64,000 nt of DNA from Alkaliphilus transvaalensis ATCC 700919 (lineage in GTDB: Bacteria > Bacillota > Clostridia > Peptostreptococcales > Natronincolaceae). Below, piece after piece: positions 9,422 to 18,249 of this stretch. The notes beneath the pieces were generated by a model that saw nothing but the letters and a program-made list of their open reading frames with translations, did no database searches and was not told the origin of the DNA. The stretch is from assembly GCF_000621485.1 (NCBI RefSeq), contig NZ_JHYF01000002.1, positions 310,001-374,000 on the forward strand, given 5' to 3'. The stretch's first letter is position 1. Each line of letters starts with the position of its first letter. The position numbers and the translations under genes are program-made.

Positions 9422-9450
9422 AAAGTCTTCCATAAGGGGGACTTTTTTTT
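9422..9450 (+). terminator. Terminator after the 55-residue gene
   Basis: AAAGTCTTCC pairs with GGGGGACTTT (two G-U pairs) around an ATAA loop, followed by a run of Ts. Confidence 0.85.
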
Positions 9451-9507
9451 CTGTTTACTTGAATAAATAACTGGAATATACACAATCTAATATGGGAGGT
9501 GGTATTT

Positions 9508-9771
9508 ATGAATAAAAGAATTGTCGCAGTACAAGAAGGTCTACATCAAGTTGCTGCCCTACTAAAAAAAGAGGGTTATCCAGTAACAACGATAGACGAT
9601 AGTAGTTTGCCAATTGATGTAATCATATACTCCAGTCAAAATAATGACTACATTGCCCATAACATGTCAGGTCGTCTAGAAGTTCCAGCTAATAATGAAT
9701 TTGTAAAAATGATTAATATAGATGAAATTGGTATCGATAACTTAATCAGCACAATAGAAGAGATCTATTAG
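9508..9771 (+). CDS. YkuS / UPF0180 family protein
   Basis: 87 residues, the size of the family. Start ATG 9508 is chosen over in-frame GTG 9499 because the GGGAGGTGG site (9494-9502) covers the latter. The sequence has the family pattern: VAVQEGLHQVAALLKKEGYPV, a central INDxIIYSS-like segment and a C-terminal acidic helix. Function unknown in the family; no partner gene is evident. Confidence 0.8.
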   Translation: MNKRIVAVQEGLHQVAALLKKEGYPVTTIDDSSLPIDVIIYSSQNNDYIAHNMSGRLEVPANNEFVKMINIDEIGIDNLISTIEEIY

Positions 9772-9808
9772 ATGCATAATTTATTATTTATACGATAGTT
9801 TTAAGTTT

Positions 9809-9834
9809 AGGAATCTAATAGGTTCCTTTTTTTA
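9809..9834 (+). terminator. Terminator after the YkuS-like gene
   Basis: AGGAATC / GGTTCCT stem with TAATA loop and a T run. Confidence 0.8.
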
Positions 9835-9957
9835 TGTCACGATTTTTTTCATTTTACTAGCATCGAAGAAATAAAAGGAGCTGAAGTAAACGGTAATCAA
9901 TATTGTATAAGTTCTTTAATTATGGCAAGAGTATAAATAGTAAAAGGAGGGAAAATA

Positions 9958-10965
9958 ATGAGTAAAACAAATTTGTTATTTCAGTTCTTTATTAATCAAA
10001 TTAGAGGGTATAAAGAAAATAGAGGTGAAAGCAGAAGGTTTCGTAGTTATTATATGAGCAATAAAGAAGATACTAGGGGAGATGCAGCAAAGATCTTAGA
10101 TTTTATTATTAGTCGAATGGTAGCATTTTTTCTAATCTTTATCATCACTTTTATGCAAACCAGTAGAATTACAATAGCAATAACAATCACTGTAGTGGCT
10201 GTTACAATATATCACTTAATTACCATTAGGATAAGAAATAAAAAACTAGAAACACTGAAAAATCAAAAAAGAAGGCTAATAGCAAGTCAAAAAATTTATC
10301 AAGAAATTATGAATAATACAGTAGAAGAGTTAAGAAATTATATAACTGAGATTTTTGATAAGGCTGGATTTTCAAACCTTAGTCATCAATGGAATAATCA
10401 TAATACCATAACGATAGCTGGAAACTATAATAATGAAAAGCTATTAATTTCAACCTTTATTTATAAAAGTGAACTTTATGTAGAATTGAAGGATTTAAAG
10501 GAGTTTATCGGAGAGTTGATTACTGAAGGTTGTAAGAAAGGAATTTTATTAACCACATCTGACTTTACAAAAGACTGTTATCAATATATAAGAGAGATTG
10601 AAGAAAAGTATAAGATTCTGCTATTGAATAAAGAATTAATGATGAATTTAATCGAGAAAAATAATATGTTTCCTACTGAAGAAGAAATTGATGAATTAGT
10701 AGAAAACAAAATCAGTCGAAGAGAAGCAGTATGGGGAAAATATAAAAAGTCATTGTTAGCCAATAAGAAATCTAGGAGTTATTTTATACTAAGTTTGTTT
10801 TTGATAGGTACAGCCTACTATACTCCCTACCCCGTCTATTATATGGTTGTAGCAAGTATAACTTTATTTTTAACTCTAATGATCATTACAATGGGCCTTT
10901 TTAACAGAAGAGATAATGAAGAAGAAGCATGGGAAAATTTAAATAAGAAACTTAAAGAATTATAA
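9958..10965 (+). CDS. Membrane protein with a central Mrr-like (restriction endonuclease-fold) domain that appears catalytically degenerate
   Basis: 335 residues. Two membrane spans at about 52-68 and 72-92, a cytoplasmic-looking middle of some 180 residues, and two more spans at about 274-290 and 293-314. The middle (about 125-235) has the tail pattern of Mrr-like domains: a helix, GFSNL, then CKKGILLTTSDFTKDC and YKILLLNKELMMNLI, equivalent to the usual 'ga.kgiivTts.Ft..A ... ieLidg..L..li'. The expected D...QxK active-site positions are not visible; the segment reads ISTFIYK. The assignment is by eye and distant. Strong AAAGGAGGG site. Monocistronic; function unknown. Confidence 0.7.
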   Translation: MSKTNLLFQFFINQIRGYKENRGESRRFRSYYMSNKEDTRGDAAKILDFIISRMVAFFLIFIITFMQTSRITIAITITVVAVTIYHLITIRIRNKKLETLKNQKRRLIASQKIYQEIMNNTVEELRNYITEIFDKAGFSNLSHQWNNHNTITIAGNYNNEKLLISTFIYKSELYVELKDLKEFIGELITEGCKKGILLTTSDFTKDCYQYIREIEEKYKILLLNKELMMNLIEKNNMFPTEEEIDELVENKISRREAVWGKYKKSLLANKKSRSYFILSLFLIGTAYYTPYPVYYMVVASITLFLTLMIITMGLFNRRDNEEEAWENLNKKLKEL

Positions 10966-11099
10966 AGGATAAGTTGTGTATAAGATCAATAACAAACTAA
11001 ATAATAAAACTGCTATAAATTCTGAACAAACCTATTAAATTAGTATAATTCAAATTGCAACTAAATTAAAAGTCAACCGTGATTTTTATGAACAGAAAA

Positions 11100-11128
11100 T
11101 TGATTTTTCTACAAAAAAGCAGTATAAT
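11100..11128 (+). promoter_or_regulatory. Sigma-A-type promoter of pduL
   Basis: TTGATT (11100-11105), a spacer of exactly 17 bases and TATAAT (11123-11128), 63 bases upstream of the pduL start. Confidence 0.75.
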
Positions 11129-11191
11129 AAACAGGATGCTATTTATCAGGAAAAGAAATTACAGTTATAAGTAAAAGGAGGAGAATGAGTA

Positions 11192-11767
11192 ATGAAGAAA
11201 ATGCTTCCAATAGCTATGTCTAATCGTCATATTCATTTAAGTGAAAAAGATATTGAAGTACTTTATGGTGAAGGTTATCAACTGACAAAATTTAAAGATT
11301 TATCACAACCTGGACAATATGCAACAAATGAAAAGGTTGATGTTGTTGGACCTAAGGGAATATTAAAGGGAGTTCGTGTTCTTGGACCTGCTCGAAAACA
11401 AACTCAAATTGAAATATCATTAACAGATAGTTTTGTTCTTGGTATTAAACCACCGGTTAGAGATTCAGGAGATCTTGCTGGTAGCCCAGGTGTTAAAATT
11501 GTAGGACCTAAAGGCGAAGTTGAATTGGCTGAAGGGGTTATTATTGCTTCTAGACATATTCATATGCATACTGATGATGCTGCAGATTTTCAGGTTAAGG
11601 ATAATGAAAGAGTAATGATTAAAACCTCTGGTGAGAGAGGACTTATTTTTAATAATGTTTTAGTAAGAGTGCATCCTTCTTATGGATTAGAAATGCATGT
11701 TGACATTGACGAGGGTAACGCTGCTGGTCTTAAAAATGGAGATATGGTTGAACTAATTAAAGAATAA
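11192..11767 (+). CDS. pduL: Phosphate propanoyltransferase (phosphotransacylase), PduL type
   Basis: 191 residues. The two PduL half-domains each contribute a zinc-binding His motif: SNRHIHLS near 10-17 and SRHIHMH at 120-126. The GPARKQTQIEISLTDSF and SPGVKIVGPKG segments are also typical. It interconverts acyl-CoA and acyl-phosphate. There is no encapsulation peptide or microcompartment gene nearby, so it probably acts as the housekeeping phosphotransacetylase-like enzyme in acetate/ATP metabolism (inference). Start ATG 11192 follows AAAGGAGGAG. Confidence 0.93.
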   Translation: MKKMLPIAMSNRHIHLSEKDIEVLYGEGYQLTKFKDLSQPGQYATNEKVDVVGPKGILKGVRVLGPARKQTQIEISLTDSFVLGIKPPVRDSGDLAGSPGVKIVGPKGEVELAEGVIIASRHIHMHTDDAADFQVKDNERVMIKTSGERGLIFNNVLVRVHPSYGLEMHVDIDEGNAAGLKNGDMVELIKE

Positions 11768-11923
11768 TATGTACCATAGCTTTAAGATAATATATGTCAT
11801 AGAATTTTAACACCTGAATAGTATAAAAATATATACTAGAAGGATTTTTATTTTATCTTTTATGCATACAGAATACTGTATAGTTATATATCTTGCCCAA
11901 AGGCGAATGGTATACCTATAGGG

Positions 11924-11969
11924 GCTCCCCGTATTAACAGTTGATACTGTCTATATGGGGGGCTTTATT
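11924..11969 (+). promoter_or_regulatory. Long stem-loop downstream of pduL, terminator- or attenuator-like
   Basis: Bases 11924-11934 pair with 11953-11963 (two wobble pairs). A second stem, 11937-11941 with 11946-11950, caps it. A TTTATT stretch follows. A competing short pairing GGGG/CCCC (11921-11930) lies in the left arm. It sits about 155 bases after the pduL stop, in a 325-base gap to the convergent ychF. Confidence 0.5.
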
Positions 11970-11985
11970 GATAAAAAAGTAAAAA

Positions 11986-12016
11986 AATAGCGTCAATCTA
12001 TAAGATTGACGCTATT
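11986..12016. terminator. Bidirectional terminator between pduL and ychF
   Basis: A perfect 13-bp stem (11986-11998 with 12004-12016) and a TATAA loop. The left flank is a run of As and the right flank is AT-rich, so it can end transcription from both sides, best for the - strand ychF. Confidence 0.8.
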
Positions 12017-12092
12017 AATTCCACTACGATTTGCTACTCCAACAATAAAGGTAAGCAGGTAATTCTAATTATAAAGAAAGTTTACTTAATTT

Positions 12093-13187
12093 CTATACGT
12101 TAAATCTAAATAAGATAACATCTCCATCTTTAACAATATACTCTTTACCCTCTAATCTAACCAACCCTTTTTCTTTAGCAGCTGAATAGGAGCCAGAACT
12201 AATAAGATCGTCATAAGCAACAATCTCAGCTCTTATAAAACCTCTTTCAAAATCAGTATGGATCTTACCAGCAGCTTGAGGGGCCTTTAGACCATTTTTA
12301 ATTGTCCATGCACGAACTTCCTTAGGTCCAGCCGTTAAATAACTGATTAAACCTAATAGAGAGTAGGAGGCTTTGATTAAACGATCAAGACCAGATTCTT
12401 TTAACCCTAACTCCTCTAAAAATAATTGTTTTTCATCTTCTTCAAGCTCAGAGATTTCAGCTTCAATTTTTGCACATATAGTAACAACCTCTGCATTTTC
12501 AGTTGCAGCTAACTCTTTTACCTTTGCAACATGAGGATTATCTGCACCAAGGTTATGAATATCATTTTCGTCAACATTGGTAACATAAATGATAGGTTTT
12601 GAGGAAAGTAAATTAAAATCCTTAATCATTTTATTTTCTTCATCAGTTAAATCTAATGTACGAACAGATTTACCCTCTTCAAGGGTTTCTTTAATTCTTT
12701 TTAATAGGTCCACTTCTGGTAATAATGATTTATCGCTCTTAGCTAACTTTTCCTGTTTTTGAATACGTTTTTCAACCATTTCCAAATCTGAAAAAACAAG
12801 CTCAAGGTTAATTGTTTCAATATCTCTTAAAGGATTAACGTTACCATCAACATGGGTAATATTAGAATCTTCAAAACATCTCACTACGTGTAAAATAGAA
12901 GAAACTTCTCTAATATGAGATAAGAATTTATTACCAAGACCTTCACCTTTACTTGCGCCCCTTACTAAACCTGCAATGTCATAGAATTCAATTGCTGCAG
13001 GTATTACCTTTTCTGACTGATAAAGATCTCTTAAAACATTTAATCTGTGATCAGGAACTGCAACCACACCTACATTTGGTTCAATTGTACAAAAAGGATA
13101 ATTAGCCGATTCTGCACCTGCTTGTGTTATGGCGTTAAATAATGTACTTTTACCTACATTTGGTAAACCGACGATGCCCAACTTCAT
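12093..13187 (-). CDS. ychF: Redox-regulated ATPase/GTPase YchF (Obg family)
   Basis: 364 residues, family length. The G1 loop GLPNVGKST is at 7-15; the NxxE-type specificity region (YVTNVDEND) and the C-terminal TGS domain (RAWTIKNGLKAPQAAGKIHTDFERGFIRAE) are clear. YchF proteins hydrolyse ATP, bind ribosomes and affect oxidative stress responses. It is the only housekeeping gene on the - strand in this stretch and convergent with pduL. The start is ATG at 13187 with GAGAGGAAG upstream on that strand. Confidence 0.96.
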   Translation of the reverse strand: MKLGIVGLPNVGKSTLFNAITQAGAESANYPFCTIEPNVGVVAVPDHRLNVLRDLYQSEKVIPAAIEFYDIAGLVRGASKGEGLGNKFLSHIREVSSILHVVRCFEDSNITHVDGNVNPLRDIETINLELVFSDLEMVEKRIQKQEKLAKSDKSLLPEVDLLKRIKETLEEGKSVRTLDLTDEENKMIKDFNLLSSKPIIYVTNVDENDIHNLGADNPHVAKVKELAATENAEVVTICAKIEAEISELEEDEKQLFLEELGLKESGLDRLIKASYSLLGLISYLTAGPKEVRAWTIKNGLKAPQAAGKIHTDFERGFIRAEIVAYDDLISSGSYSAAKEKGLVRLEGKEYIVKDGDVILFRFNV

Positions 13188-13290
13188 TTAAATCTTCCTC
13201 TCTTATATAAAATCAATTTATAGTTTCTAAACTTGCACACAAGTAAAATTATACCTTATCCTGTAACAATAGGCAACAAAGAAGCCAGCA

Positions 13291-13467
13291 TTATTTATTG
13301 CCAGCTTTAGGTTGACTGATAAATATAAAATTAATAAACACTTTTCTTAAGCAAAATATTAATATCAATGGTAATAGAACCGGCAAAATAAATAAGCATA
13401 GTTTCATATAATAAAATTTGCGTTTAATGTAGTAAAACAAACGATTAATAATTAAAATATCTAACAA
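13291..13467 (-). CDS. Possible small membrane protein (TTG start), upstream of ychF
   Basis: 58 codons reading from TTG at 13467, with a perfect AGGAGGT (13476-13482) eight bases upstream. The product is basic with one clear hydrophobic span (CLFILPVLLPLILIFCL, about 24-40) and tyrosine-rich basic flanks. It ends about 100 bases before the ychF start, so the two could be cotranscribed. I know no family; the strong ribosome binding site is the main support. Bases 13483-13690 between it and the divergent lipoprotein gene show nothing else I can name. Confidence 0.45.
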   Translation of the reverse strand: MLDILIINRLFYYIKRKFYYMKLCLFILPVLLPLILIFCLRKVFINFIFISQPKAGNK

Positions 13468-13690
13468 GTTTAATTACCTCCTATCTAAAAGGTTTCTTAG
13501 CTATAGTATGTACAAAAATACTATTTATCATTAAACCTGTATTCAATTTCAAATAATTAATTTTAGTTTTAACTAAAAACTAAAAGTTTGAATCTGGTAT
13601 CTTCAAATAGGAATAAAGTGGACAATCTACTATTAACAGACTGTAATAAAAATGAAAGTAAGTGACAAAATAAGTTTAGGAGGTGGTAAA

Positions 13691-14212
13691 ATGTCAAAAA
13701 AATTATTTAAAGTACTAGGTTGTTGTTTGTTAGTAATACTTTTGGCAACAGGTTGTCGTCCAGCCCCAAGACCAGTACCACAAGATCCAGTTGTTCCAGA
13801 CCAAAGGGTGCAAGATCCAGTTAATCCAGCTACTCCTGAAAATCCACAGAATCAAACTAATCGGGATATGCTAGGGCAAGATCTTACAATTAGAGCAGAT
13901 AACATAGTAAATGAAGTTGTTCGTTTAGAAGAAGTAAGAAGTGCGACAGTTGTTATATCCGATAATTTAGCTTTAGTAGGAGTAGATTTATCCCCCGACA
14001 TAGAAGGCGAAATGACAACTGAGACAAAAAGAAAGATAGAAGACGTTGTTAGAAGAACAGACCGAGAAATTGATCGAGTTTCTGTTTCTGCTGACCCAGA
14101 GATTTTTGATAGTATCGAAAGTATTGTAAGGGAAACTGGTAGAGGAAGACCTCTTAGTGGATTTGGCAGAGAAATAGAAGATATCGTTAGAAGAATAACT
14201 CCAGGAGCATAA
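13691..14212 (+). CDS. YhcN/YlaJ family sporulation lipoprotein
   Basis: 173 residues from ATG 13691, which follows TTAGGAGGTGG; an in-frame ATG at 13652 lacks a site and would bury the signal peptide. The signal peptide ends at LLATGC with the lipidated Cys at 22, followed by a Pro-rich linker (about 23-52). The mature domain (ADNIVNEVVRLEEVRSATVVISDNLALVGV) is the YhcN/YlaJ fold, associated with spore membranes and germination. No operon partner; a terminator follows. Confidence 0.85.
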   Translation: MSKKLFKVLGCCLLVILLATGCRPAPRPVPQDPVVPDQRVQDPVNPATPENPQNQTNRDMLGQDLTIRADNIVNEVVRLEEVRSATVVISDNLALVGVDLSPDIEGEMTTETKRKIEDVVRRTDREIDRVSVSADPEIFDSIESIVRETGRGRPLSGFGREIEDIVRRITPGA

Positions 14213-14227
14213 AATAACATATCAAAG

Positions 14228-14271
14228 ATGAGTAAAGATGGAAAATTAGATCCATCTTTATTCATTTTTTG
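14228..14271 (+). terminator. Terminator after the sporulation lipoprotein gene
   Basis: A 15-bp stem (14228-14242 with 14251-14265, one G-U pair), an eight-base loop and a T run. Confidence 0.9.
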
Positions 14272-14293
14272 AACAGTAAAGTTAACATATTTT

Positions 14294-14488
14294 ATGGATA
14301 TTTATACAGAAGATAAAGATTATACTGATTTAAAAAAAATACAATTAATTTTAGATTTTGGCTATATGATAAGTTATTTAATCAGAAGGGTAAATGGAAA
14401 CAGTTATCAAGAGATAATGAAAATAAAAAACCGTATCTTATTTTTACTGGACATAGAAAGATATCATTTCTCTTATAATTTTTACTGA
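14294..14488 (+). CDS. Doubtful small ORF, 64 codons
   Basis: An ATG-started frame rich in Ile, Tyr and Lys (MDIYTEDKDYTDLKK at the start). It has no recognisable ribosome binding site; the preceding bases are AT-rich. It could be a short regulatory or sporulation protein, but chance cannot be excluded. Otherwise the 388-base gap between 14213 and 14600 contains only the terminator and a possible sigma-E-like CATACTAT near 14541. Confidence 0.25.
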   Translation: MDIYTEDKDYTDLKKIQLILDFGYMISYLIRRVNGNSYQEIMKIKNRILFLLDIERYHFSYNFY

Positions 14489-14600
14489 TATTTAGCTTAA
14501 TCAAATAAGAAATAGGGAATTATAAAAAGGCAAGTGTAGCATACTATTGAAATAATAGGAAAAATGATTAATTGTTAATAAATCAAGGAGGGAAGATTTA

Positions 14601-15872
14601 ATGAAGAATCATTCGAGGGAGGAAATCGCTACAGGGGTTACTTTACATACACTACATGAGGATAAGTTTAAGACTAATTTAATTAAATTTTATTTTAGAA
14701 GACCTTTAACTCAAGATGAAGTAACCTATAATGCTTTATTACCTAAGATATTACAGAGGGGAACAGAAGGTTTTGAAACATCAAAAAAATTATCAAGAGA
14801 ACTAGAATATCTATACGGTGCTTACTTAGATGGACAGGTTATTAAAAAGGGAGAAAGTCAAATAATTGATTTTTCTTTAGGAATTGCAGATTTAAGGTTT
14901 GTAGATGATCAAAGGCTTTTAAAAGACTCAGTTAATCTATTAAATGAATTGATCTATAAGCCCTATAGGATAGATGGATTTTTTAAAAAGGAATATTTAC
15001 AACAGGAAAAGGCAAATCTTGAGAAAAAAATAAAAGCGAGGGTAAATGATAAAAATAGATATGCAGTAGAGCGTTGTATCGAAGAAATGTGTGAAAATGA
15101 AAATTTTAGACTTTATGAGTACGGAAAAATTGACGATTTAGAGGGTATAAATCAAGAAAATTTATTTAGATATTATCAACAACTAATCACAAAAAGTCCT
15201 TTGGATATAGTTGTGGTAGGCAATATAGATAAAGAAGTAATAAAAAAAGAATTATTAAATCAATTTAGGTTTGAAAGACAAGATATAATTGAAATTCCTA
15301 GGGAAGAAATTATGGTTAAACCGAAGGAAGTTAAGTTTGTTAGAGAGTCTATGGAGATTAATCAAGGTAAGCTAACTATGGGATTCAGAACAAATATCTC
15401 CTATGACGACCCTACATATCCAGCCCTTATGGTATACGTAAACCTATTAGGTGGTGGAGCCCATTCAAAATTATTCCTTAAAGTTAGAGAAGAGAGAAGC
15501 TTATGTTACTATATCTACTCAAGAATGGAAAAGTTTAAATCAATCATGTTGGTAAGTTGCGGGATAGAGTTTACTAAATATGAAGAGACTGTTGAAGTAA
15601 TTAAACAGCAGTTAGAGGAAATTAAAAAAGGAAATATAACTGACGAGGAACTGGAAAATACAAAAAAGGCGATGATCAATTCCGTCAAAGAAATGGGAGA
15701 TAACGTTAATTCAATCGCTGATTTTTACTATGGGCAAGTGATAACAAATCAATATATAACTCCTAAAGAATTAATTAAATCGATAGAAGCAGTAAAGAAA
15801 GAGGACGTAGCAGCTGTGGGAGAAAAAATTCTGCTGGATACAATCTATTTTTTAGAAAATGGGCAACAGTAA
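14601..15872 (+). CDS. yfmF: M16-like peptidase homologue without zinc motif, YfmF type (EF-P modification-associated)
   Basis: 423 residues. An M16 fold, but at the position of the HXXEH motif it reads LLPKILQRGTE, so it lacks the metal site. The RLYYYIYS-like substrate-binding region (REERSLCYYIYSR) is present. In Bacillus subtilis the pair is also called ymfF/ymfH and is linked to 5-aminopentanol modification of elongation factor P. It is expected to act as the non-catalytic partner of the next gene, analogous to M16B heterodimers. Start ATG 14601 follows AAGGAGGG. Thirteen bases separate it from yfmH. Confidence 0.85.
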   Translation: MKNHSREEIATGVTLHTLHEDKFKTNLIKFYFRRPLTQDEVTYNALLPKILQRGTEGFETSKKLSRELEYLYGAYLDGQVIKKGESQIIDFSLGIADLRFVDDQRLLKDSVNLLNELIYKPYRIDGFFKKEYLQQEKANLEKKIKARVNDKNRYAVERCIEEMCENENFRLYEYGKIDDLEGINQENLFRYYQQLITKSPLDIVVVGNIDKEVIKKELLNQFRFERQDIIEIPREEIMVKPKEVKFVRESMEINQGKLTMGFRTNISYDDPTYPALMVYVNLLGGGAHSKLFLKVREERSLCYYIYSRMEKFKSIMLVSCGIEFTKYEETVEVIKQQLEEIKKGNITDEELENTKKAMINSVKEMGDNVNSIADFYYGQVITNQYITPKELIKSIEAVKKEDVAAVGEKILLDTIYFLENGQQ

Positions 15873-15885
15873 AGGAGGTATAGCA

Positions 15886-17169
15886 ATGAACTATGTTGAG
15901 ATAGATGGGGGAATAGTAAAGGAAAAGGTTTATAGAAAGACATTAAAAAATGGACTGGAGGTTTTCTTTCTGCCGAAGAAGGGGTATGCAAAACAGTTTG
16001 CATCCTTTTCTACAAAATTTGGGTCTAATGATCTTAAGTTCAGCAAGAGGGATGGTGCAATGGTAGAAGTGCCTGAAGGGATTGCCCACTTCTTAGAGCA
16101 TAAATTATTTGAAGAACCTGAAGGAAACGTATTTGATCGTTTTGCTGCCCTAGGAGCAAATGTAAATGCCTTCACAAATTTTAATATTACAGCCTATTAC
16201 TTTACAAGTACAGATTATTTTTATGAGAATTTAAGCTATCTAATTAATTTTGTTCAAAATCCATATTTCACCGATGAAAATGTAGAAAAGGAAAAGGGGA
16301 TTATAGGGCAAGAAATAAAAATGTACCAAGATAATCCACAATGGAAGGTCTTCTTTAATTTCTTGAAGGGGATGTATCAAATTCATCCTGTAAAAAATGA
16401 TATAGCAGGTACTATCGAAAGTATAACAAGAACAACAAAAGAAGATTTATATAACTGTTATGAAACCTTTTATCATCCCTCAAATATGGTTCTTTTTATA
16501 GCTGGAGACTTAGATAAAGATCAGGTTTTTGAAGAAGTAGAGAAAAATTTTGAGAATATTAAAGTGTCTGAACCAGTTAATATTGAAAGACATATGTCTA
16601 AAGAACCCGATGAAATATCTAATAACCTAGTAGAAGAGAGACTATCGGTATCTACTCCCCTATTTAACTTAGGGTATAAGGATTTCCATGTTGGGATAAG
16701 GGGTACTGAGTTGATGAAAAAAGAGATTATTATCAGGTTGTTATTAGACATCGTTTTTGGTAAAAGCTCTACCTTATTCGAGGGACTATATGATGAAGGA
16801 CTAGTGGATCATAACTTTAGTGCTGATTATATCAGCGAAGTGGATTATGGTCATAGTATTTTAAGTGGAGAGTCTACAGATCCTTATTTAGTAAAAAAGT
16901 TCGTAGATGAGCACATTAGTCATCTGAAGGTTAATGGGTTAGACAAGAGGGATTTTGAAAGAATACAAAGAAAGCAGATTGGTGAGGCCTTAAGCTATTT
17001 TAATTCGATGGAGTACACTGGCAATTCCTTCGTTTCCTATTATTTCAAAGATATTAATTACTTTGACTACATTCAGCTTTTAAAGGATGTAACGATAGAG
17101 GATATTAATGAGTATTTAATGAAACATTTTGATGAAGAACGGCAAGTGTTATCTATCATTAAACCATAA
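15886..17169 (+). CDS. yfmH: M16 zinc peptidase, YfmH type (EF-P modification-associated)
   Basis: 427 residues. The inverted zinc motif HFLEH is at 68-72 and the third ligand region (ENVEKEKGIIGQEIKMYQDNP) follows about 75 residues later, so this is the catalytic member. Start ATG 15886 is set by AAAGGAGGT; the in-frame ATG at 15859 lies inside the end of yfmF and is not preferred. It forms a two-gene operon with yfmF. Its target is not evident from the sequence. Confidence 0.88.
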   Translation: MNYVEIDGGIVKEKVYRKTLKNGLEVFFLPKKGYAKQFASFSTKFGSNDLKFSKRDGAMVEVPEGIAHFLEHKLFEEPEGNVFDRFAALGANVNAFTNFNITAYYFTSTDYFYENLSYLINFVQNPYFTDENVEKEKGIIGQEIKMYQDNPQWKVFFNFLKGMYQIHPVKNDIAGTIESITRTTKEDLYNCYETFYHPSNMVLFIAGDLDKDQVFEEVEKNFENIKVSEPVNIERHMSKEPDEISNNLVEERLSVSTPLFNLGYKDFHVGIRGTELMKKEIIIRLLLDIVFGKSSTLFEGLYDEGLVDHNFSADYISEVDYGHSILSGESTDPYLVKKFVDEHISHLKVNGLDKRDFERIQRKQIGEALSYFNSMEYTGNSFVSYYFKDINYFDYIQLLKDVTIEDINEYLMKHFDEERQVLSIIKP

Positions 17170-17202
17170 TTTGACTTTAATCAAGTAATTGAATATAATT
17201 AA

Positions 17203-17233
17203 ATAGTTGCTGGCAACGGCAACTATCATTTTT
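17203..17233 (+). terminator. Terminator after yfmH
   Basis: ATAGTTGC / GCAACTAT stem with an eight-base loop, then CATTTTTT. Confidence 0.85.
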
Positions 17234-17346
17234 TCAAATGATAATCTCTATCAAAACAACATATTTATTAGAAAATTTGTATAATAATTATTTTTTGTAT
17301 CATAATTATTTTATTGTTTTCTATAAGTTTTAAGGGAGGAATATCG

Positions 17347-18081
17347 ATGGATCCAATTGCATTTAGAATTTTAGGTATAGAGGTGGGCTGGTATGGTATC
17401 TTAATTGGACTAGGAATGCTATTGGCTGTCCTTGTGGCAACAGCTAGAGCTAAAAAAGAAAACTTACCCGATGACATAATAATTGATTTAGCTATTATTG
17501 CAGTACCAATAGCTGTAATAGGTACAAGACTATACTATGTGGCTTTTAATTGGGATTACTATGGACAATTTCCTAGAGAAATTTTAAACATTCGACAAGG
17601 GGGCTTAGCAATCCATGGTGGAATCATTGGTGGCGTTTTGGCAGGATACTTTTTTTGTCGATATAAGAAAATTCGTTTTTGGCAATTAGCAGATATTGTA
17701 GCTCCAAGTATTATTTTAGGACAGGCAATTGGTAGATGGGGCAACTATATTAATCAAGAGGCCTATGGTAGACCTACTGATTTACCTTGGGGTATAATGA
17801 TTAATGGCGTAAAGGTACATCCAACTTTTTTATATGAGTCAATTTGGAATTTTATCGTATTTTTCTTTTTATTATACTATACTAAAAAGAAAAAATTTGA
17901 GGGAGAAATTTTTCTTTTATATCTAATCCTATATTCCTTTGCAAGATTTTTTATTGAAGGATTAAGAACGGATAGTTTAATGATAGGGCCCTTAAGGACA
18001 GCCCAGGTAATTAGTCTAGCTATTATTTTGGGTGCCCTTGTAATGAGAAAATATCTGTTAGGTAGAAAATCCTATTTATAA
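17347..18081 (+). CDS. lgt: Prolipoprotein diacylglyceryl transferase
   Basis: 244 residues from ATG 17347, preceded by AAGGGAGGAA. Seven membrane spans, the LAIHGGIIGG segment, and the signature GQAIGRWGNYINQEAYG are all present. It attaches diacylglycerol to the lipobox cysteine of prelipoproteins, and would process the peptide-binding protein and YhcN-like lipoprotein encoded nearby. It appears to be a single-gene unit. Confidence 0.96.
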   Translation: MDPIAFRILGIEVGWYGILIGLGMLLAVLVATARAKKENLPDDIIIDLAIIAVPIAVIGTRLYYVAFNWDYYGQFPREILNIRQGGLAIHGGIIGGVLAGYFFCRYKKIRFWQLADIVAPSIILGQAIGRWGNYINQEAYGRPTDLPWGIMINGVKVHPTFLYESIWNFIVFFFLLYYTKKKKFEGEIFLLYLILYSFARFFIEGLRTDSLMIGPLRTAQVISLAIILGALVMRKYLLGRKSYL

Positions 18082-18180
18082 AAAAAGGAAAAAATATCTT
18101 TTATTATATAATTATGGAGAAATTTAAAGAAAAAACTAGAATTCCTTTGATAAGTTATCAAAAAAATGATTAAATCCCCT

Positions 18181-18210
18181 TTGACAAACTAGATAGTTTT
18201 ATTTGATAAT
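18181..18210 (+). promoter_or_regulatory. Sigma-A-type promoter of the Spo0E-like gene
   Basis: A consensus TTGACA (18181-18186), 18-base spacer and GATAAT (18205-18210), 40 bases before the start codon. Confidence 0.7.
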
Positions 18211-18249
18211 ATAAAAAGTCACTAATGATAAGATTATTGGGGTGAGGTT

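Noticed and set aside
13852-14265. A 137-codon - strand ORF opposite the sporulation lipoprotein
   Set aside because: It is a shadow of the real gene, which has a lipobox, a good start and a terminator.
14530-14560. Sigma-E-like CATACTAT before yfmF
   Set aside because: The -10-like box is good, but no matching -35 is at the right distance and yfmF is not a known sporulation gene.
14601-15872. YfmF as a broken M16 protease
   Set aside because: The missing HXXEH motif is normal for the non-catalytic partner in this family; the gene is full length and not decayed.
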